From NCBI GenBank assembly GCA_963931865.1, contig OZ007516.1, positions 1,413,883 to 1,477,882 of the forward strand: a DNA stretch of 64,000 nucleotides, given 5' to 3'. Position 1 is the first letter of the stretch. Each line of letters begins with the position of its first letter. A program made the position numbers and the translations under genes. Under the pieces are notes generated by a model. It worked only from the letters and a program-made list of their open reading frames with translations. It ran no database searches and was not told where the DNA came from. Source of the DNA: Axinella damicornis. Lineage: Eukaryota; Porifera; Demospongiae; Axinellida; Axinellidae. Of this stretch, positions 63,925 to 64,000 are shown one piece after another.

Positions 63925-64000
63925 TCACTGCATAGAAATGAACATATCTATCAAGTTGTTTGCCCTCTCTGGTTGGTCATGGGGGACCATGTGTCCTGCC
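63925..64000 (-). CDS. CPVL: second serine carboxypeptidase, last exon only (runs off window)
   Basis: The minus-strand frame reads AGHMVPHDQPERANNLIDMF and ends at a TGA (63925-63927). It aligns with the last exon of the neighbouring gene ([20 protein letters not shown]). It carries the catalytic histidine, so this is a tandem paralog whose remaining exons lie beyond base 64000. Confidence 0.88.
   Translation of the reverse strand, partial: AGHMVPHDQPERANNLIDMFISMQ

Overview
The window looks like nuclear DNA of an early-branching animal. I favour a sponge, but only from overall character: short to medium GT-AG introns, orthologs of animal genes, hairpin MITEs, and abundant CCCT microsatellites and poly-C runs. 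The species cannot be fixed from the sequence. There is no sign of bacterial or viral DNA. A 200-base N gap at 24187-24386 marks a scaffold join.

Layout. (1) 900-15409, + strand: the 3' part of an IGF2BP/Imp-type RNA-binding protein gene. I traced 13 exons whose phases all join, giving 663 residues: half of an RRM, KH1, KH2 and a long low-complexity tail. The 5' end lies upstream of the window. (2) 37545-17882, - strand: a nearly complete USP40 ubiquitin-protease gene in about 31 exons, with one exon lost in the N gap. It is convergent with gene 1. (3) 38706-37819, - strand: an intronless testis-specific serine kinase (TSSK) paralog. (4) 39271-40996, + strand: a five-exon TSSK paralog, head to head with gene 3 across about 560 bp that carry three copies of an approximately 80-bp repeat. 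(5) 41666-42179, + strand: an ankyrin-repeat exon that ends at a splice donor; its continuation is uncertain. (6) 42180-52552: a 10-kb stretch with no firm gene, one weak candidate exon and a perfect-looking hairpin element. (7) 52553-56937, + strand: a poly-Q pseudokinase that resembles the PEAK/PRAG group. (8) 63695-57979, - strand: a complete 13-exon serine carboxypeptidase of the CPVL type (472 residues), preceded at 64000-63925 by the last exon of a second tandem copy.

The genes are unrelated housekeeping or signalling genes, except for two paralog pairs (TSSK and carboxypeptidase) that show local duplication. The most interesting non-coding signal is a family of short hairpin MITEs ending in AGCCTCGTTCCCAGGC. 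At least five copies are flanked by 7-9 bp direct repeats, as expected of hAT-type target-site duplications. One of them has inserted exactly on the 5' splice site of carboxypeptidase exon 3 and duplicated that junction.

Limits: exon boundaries were read by eye from splice signals, codon phase and remembered family sequence, without alignment or transcripts. Repeat edges are approximate.
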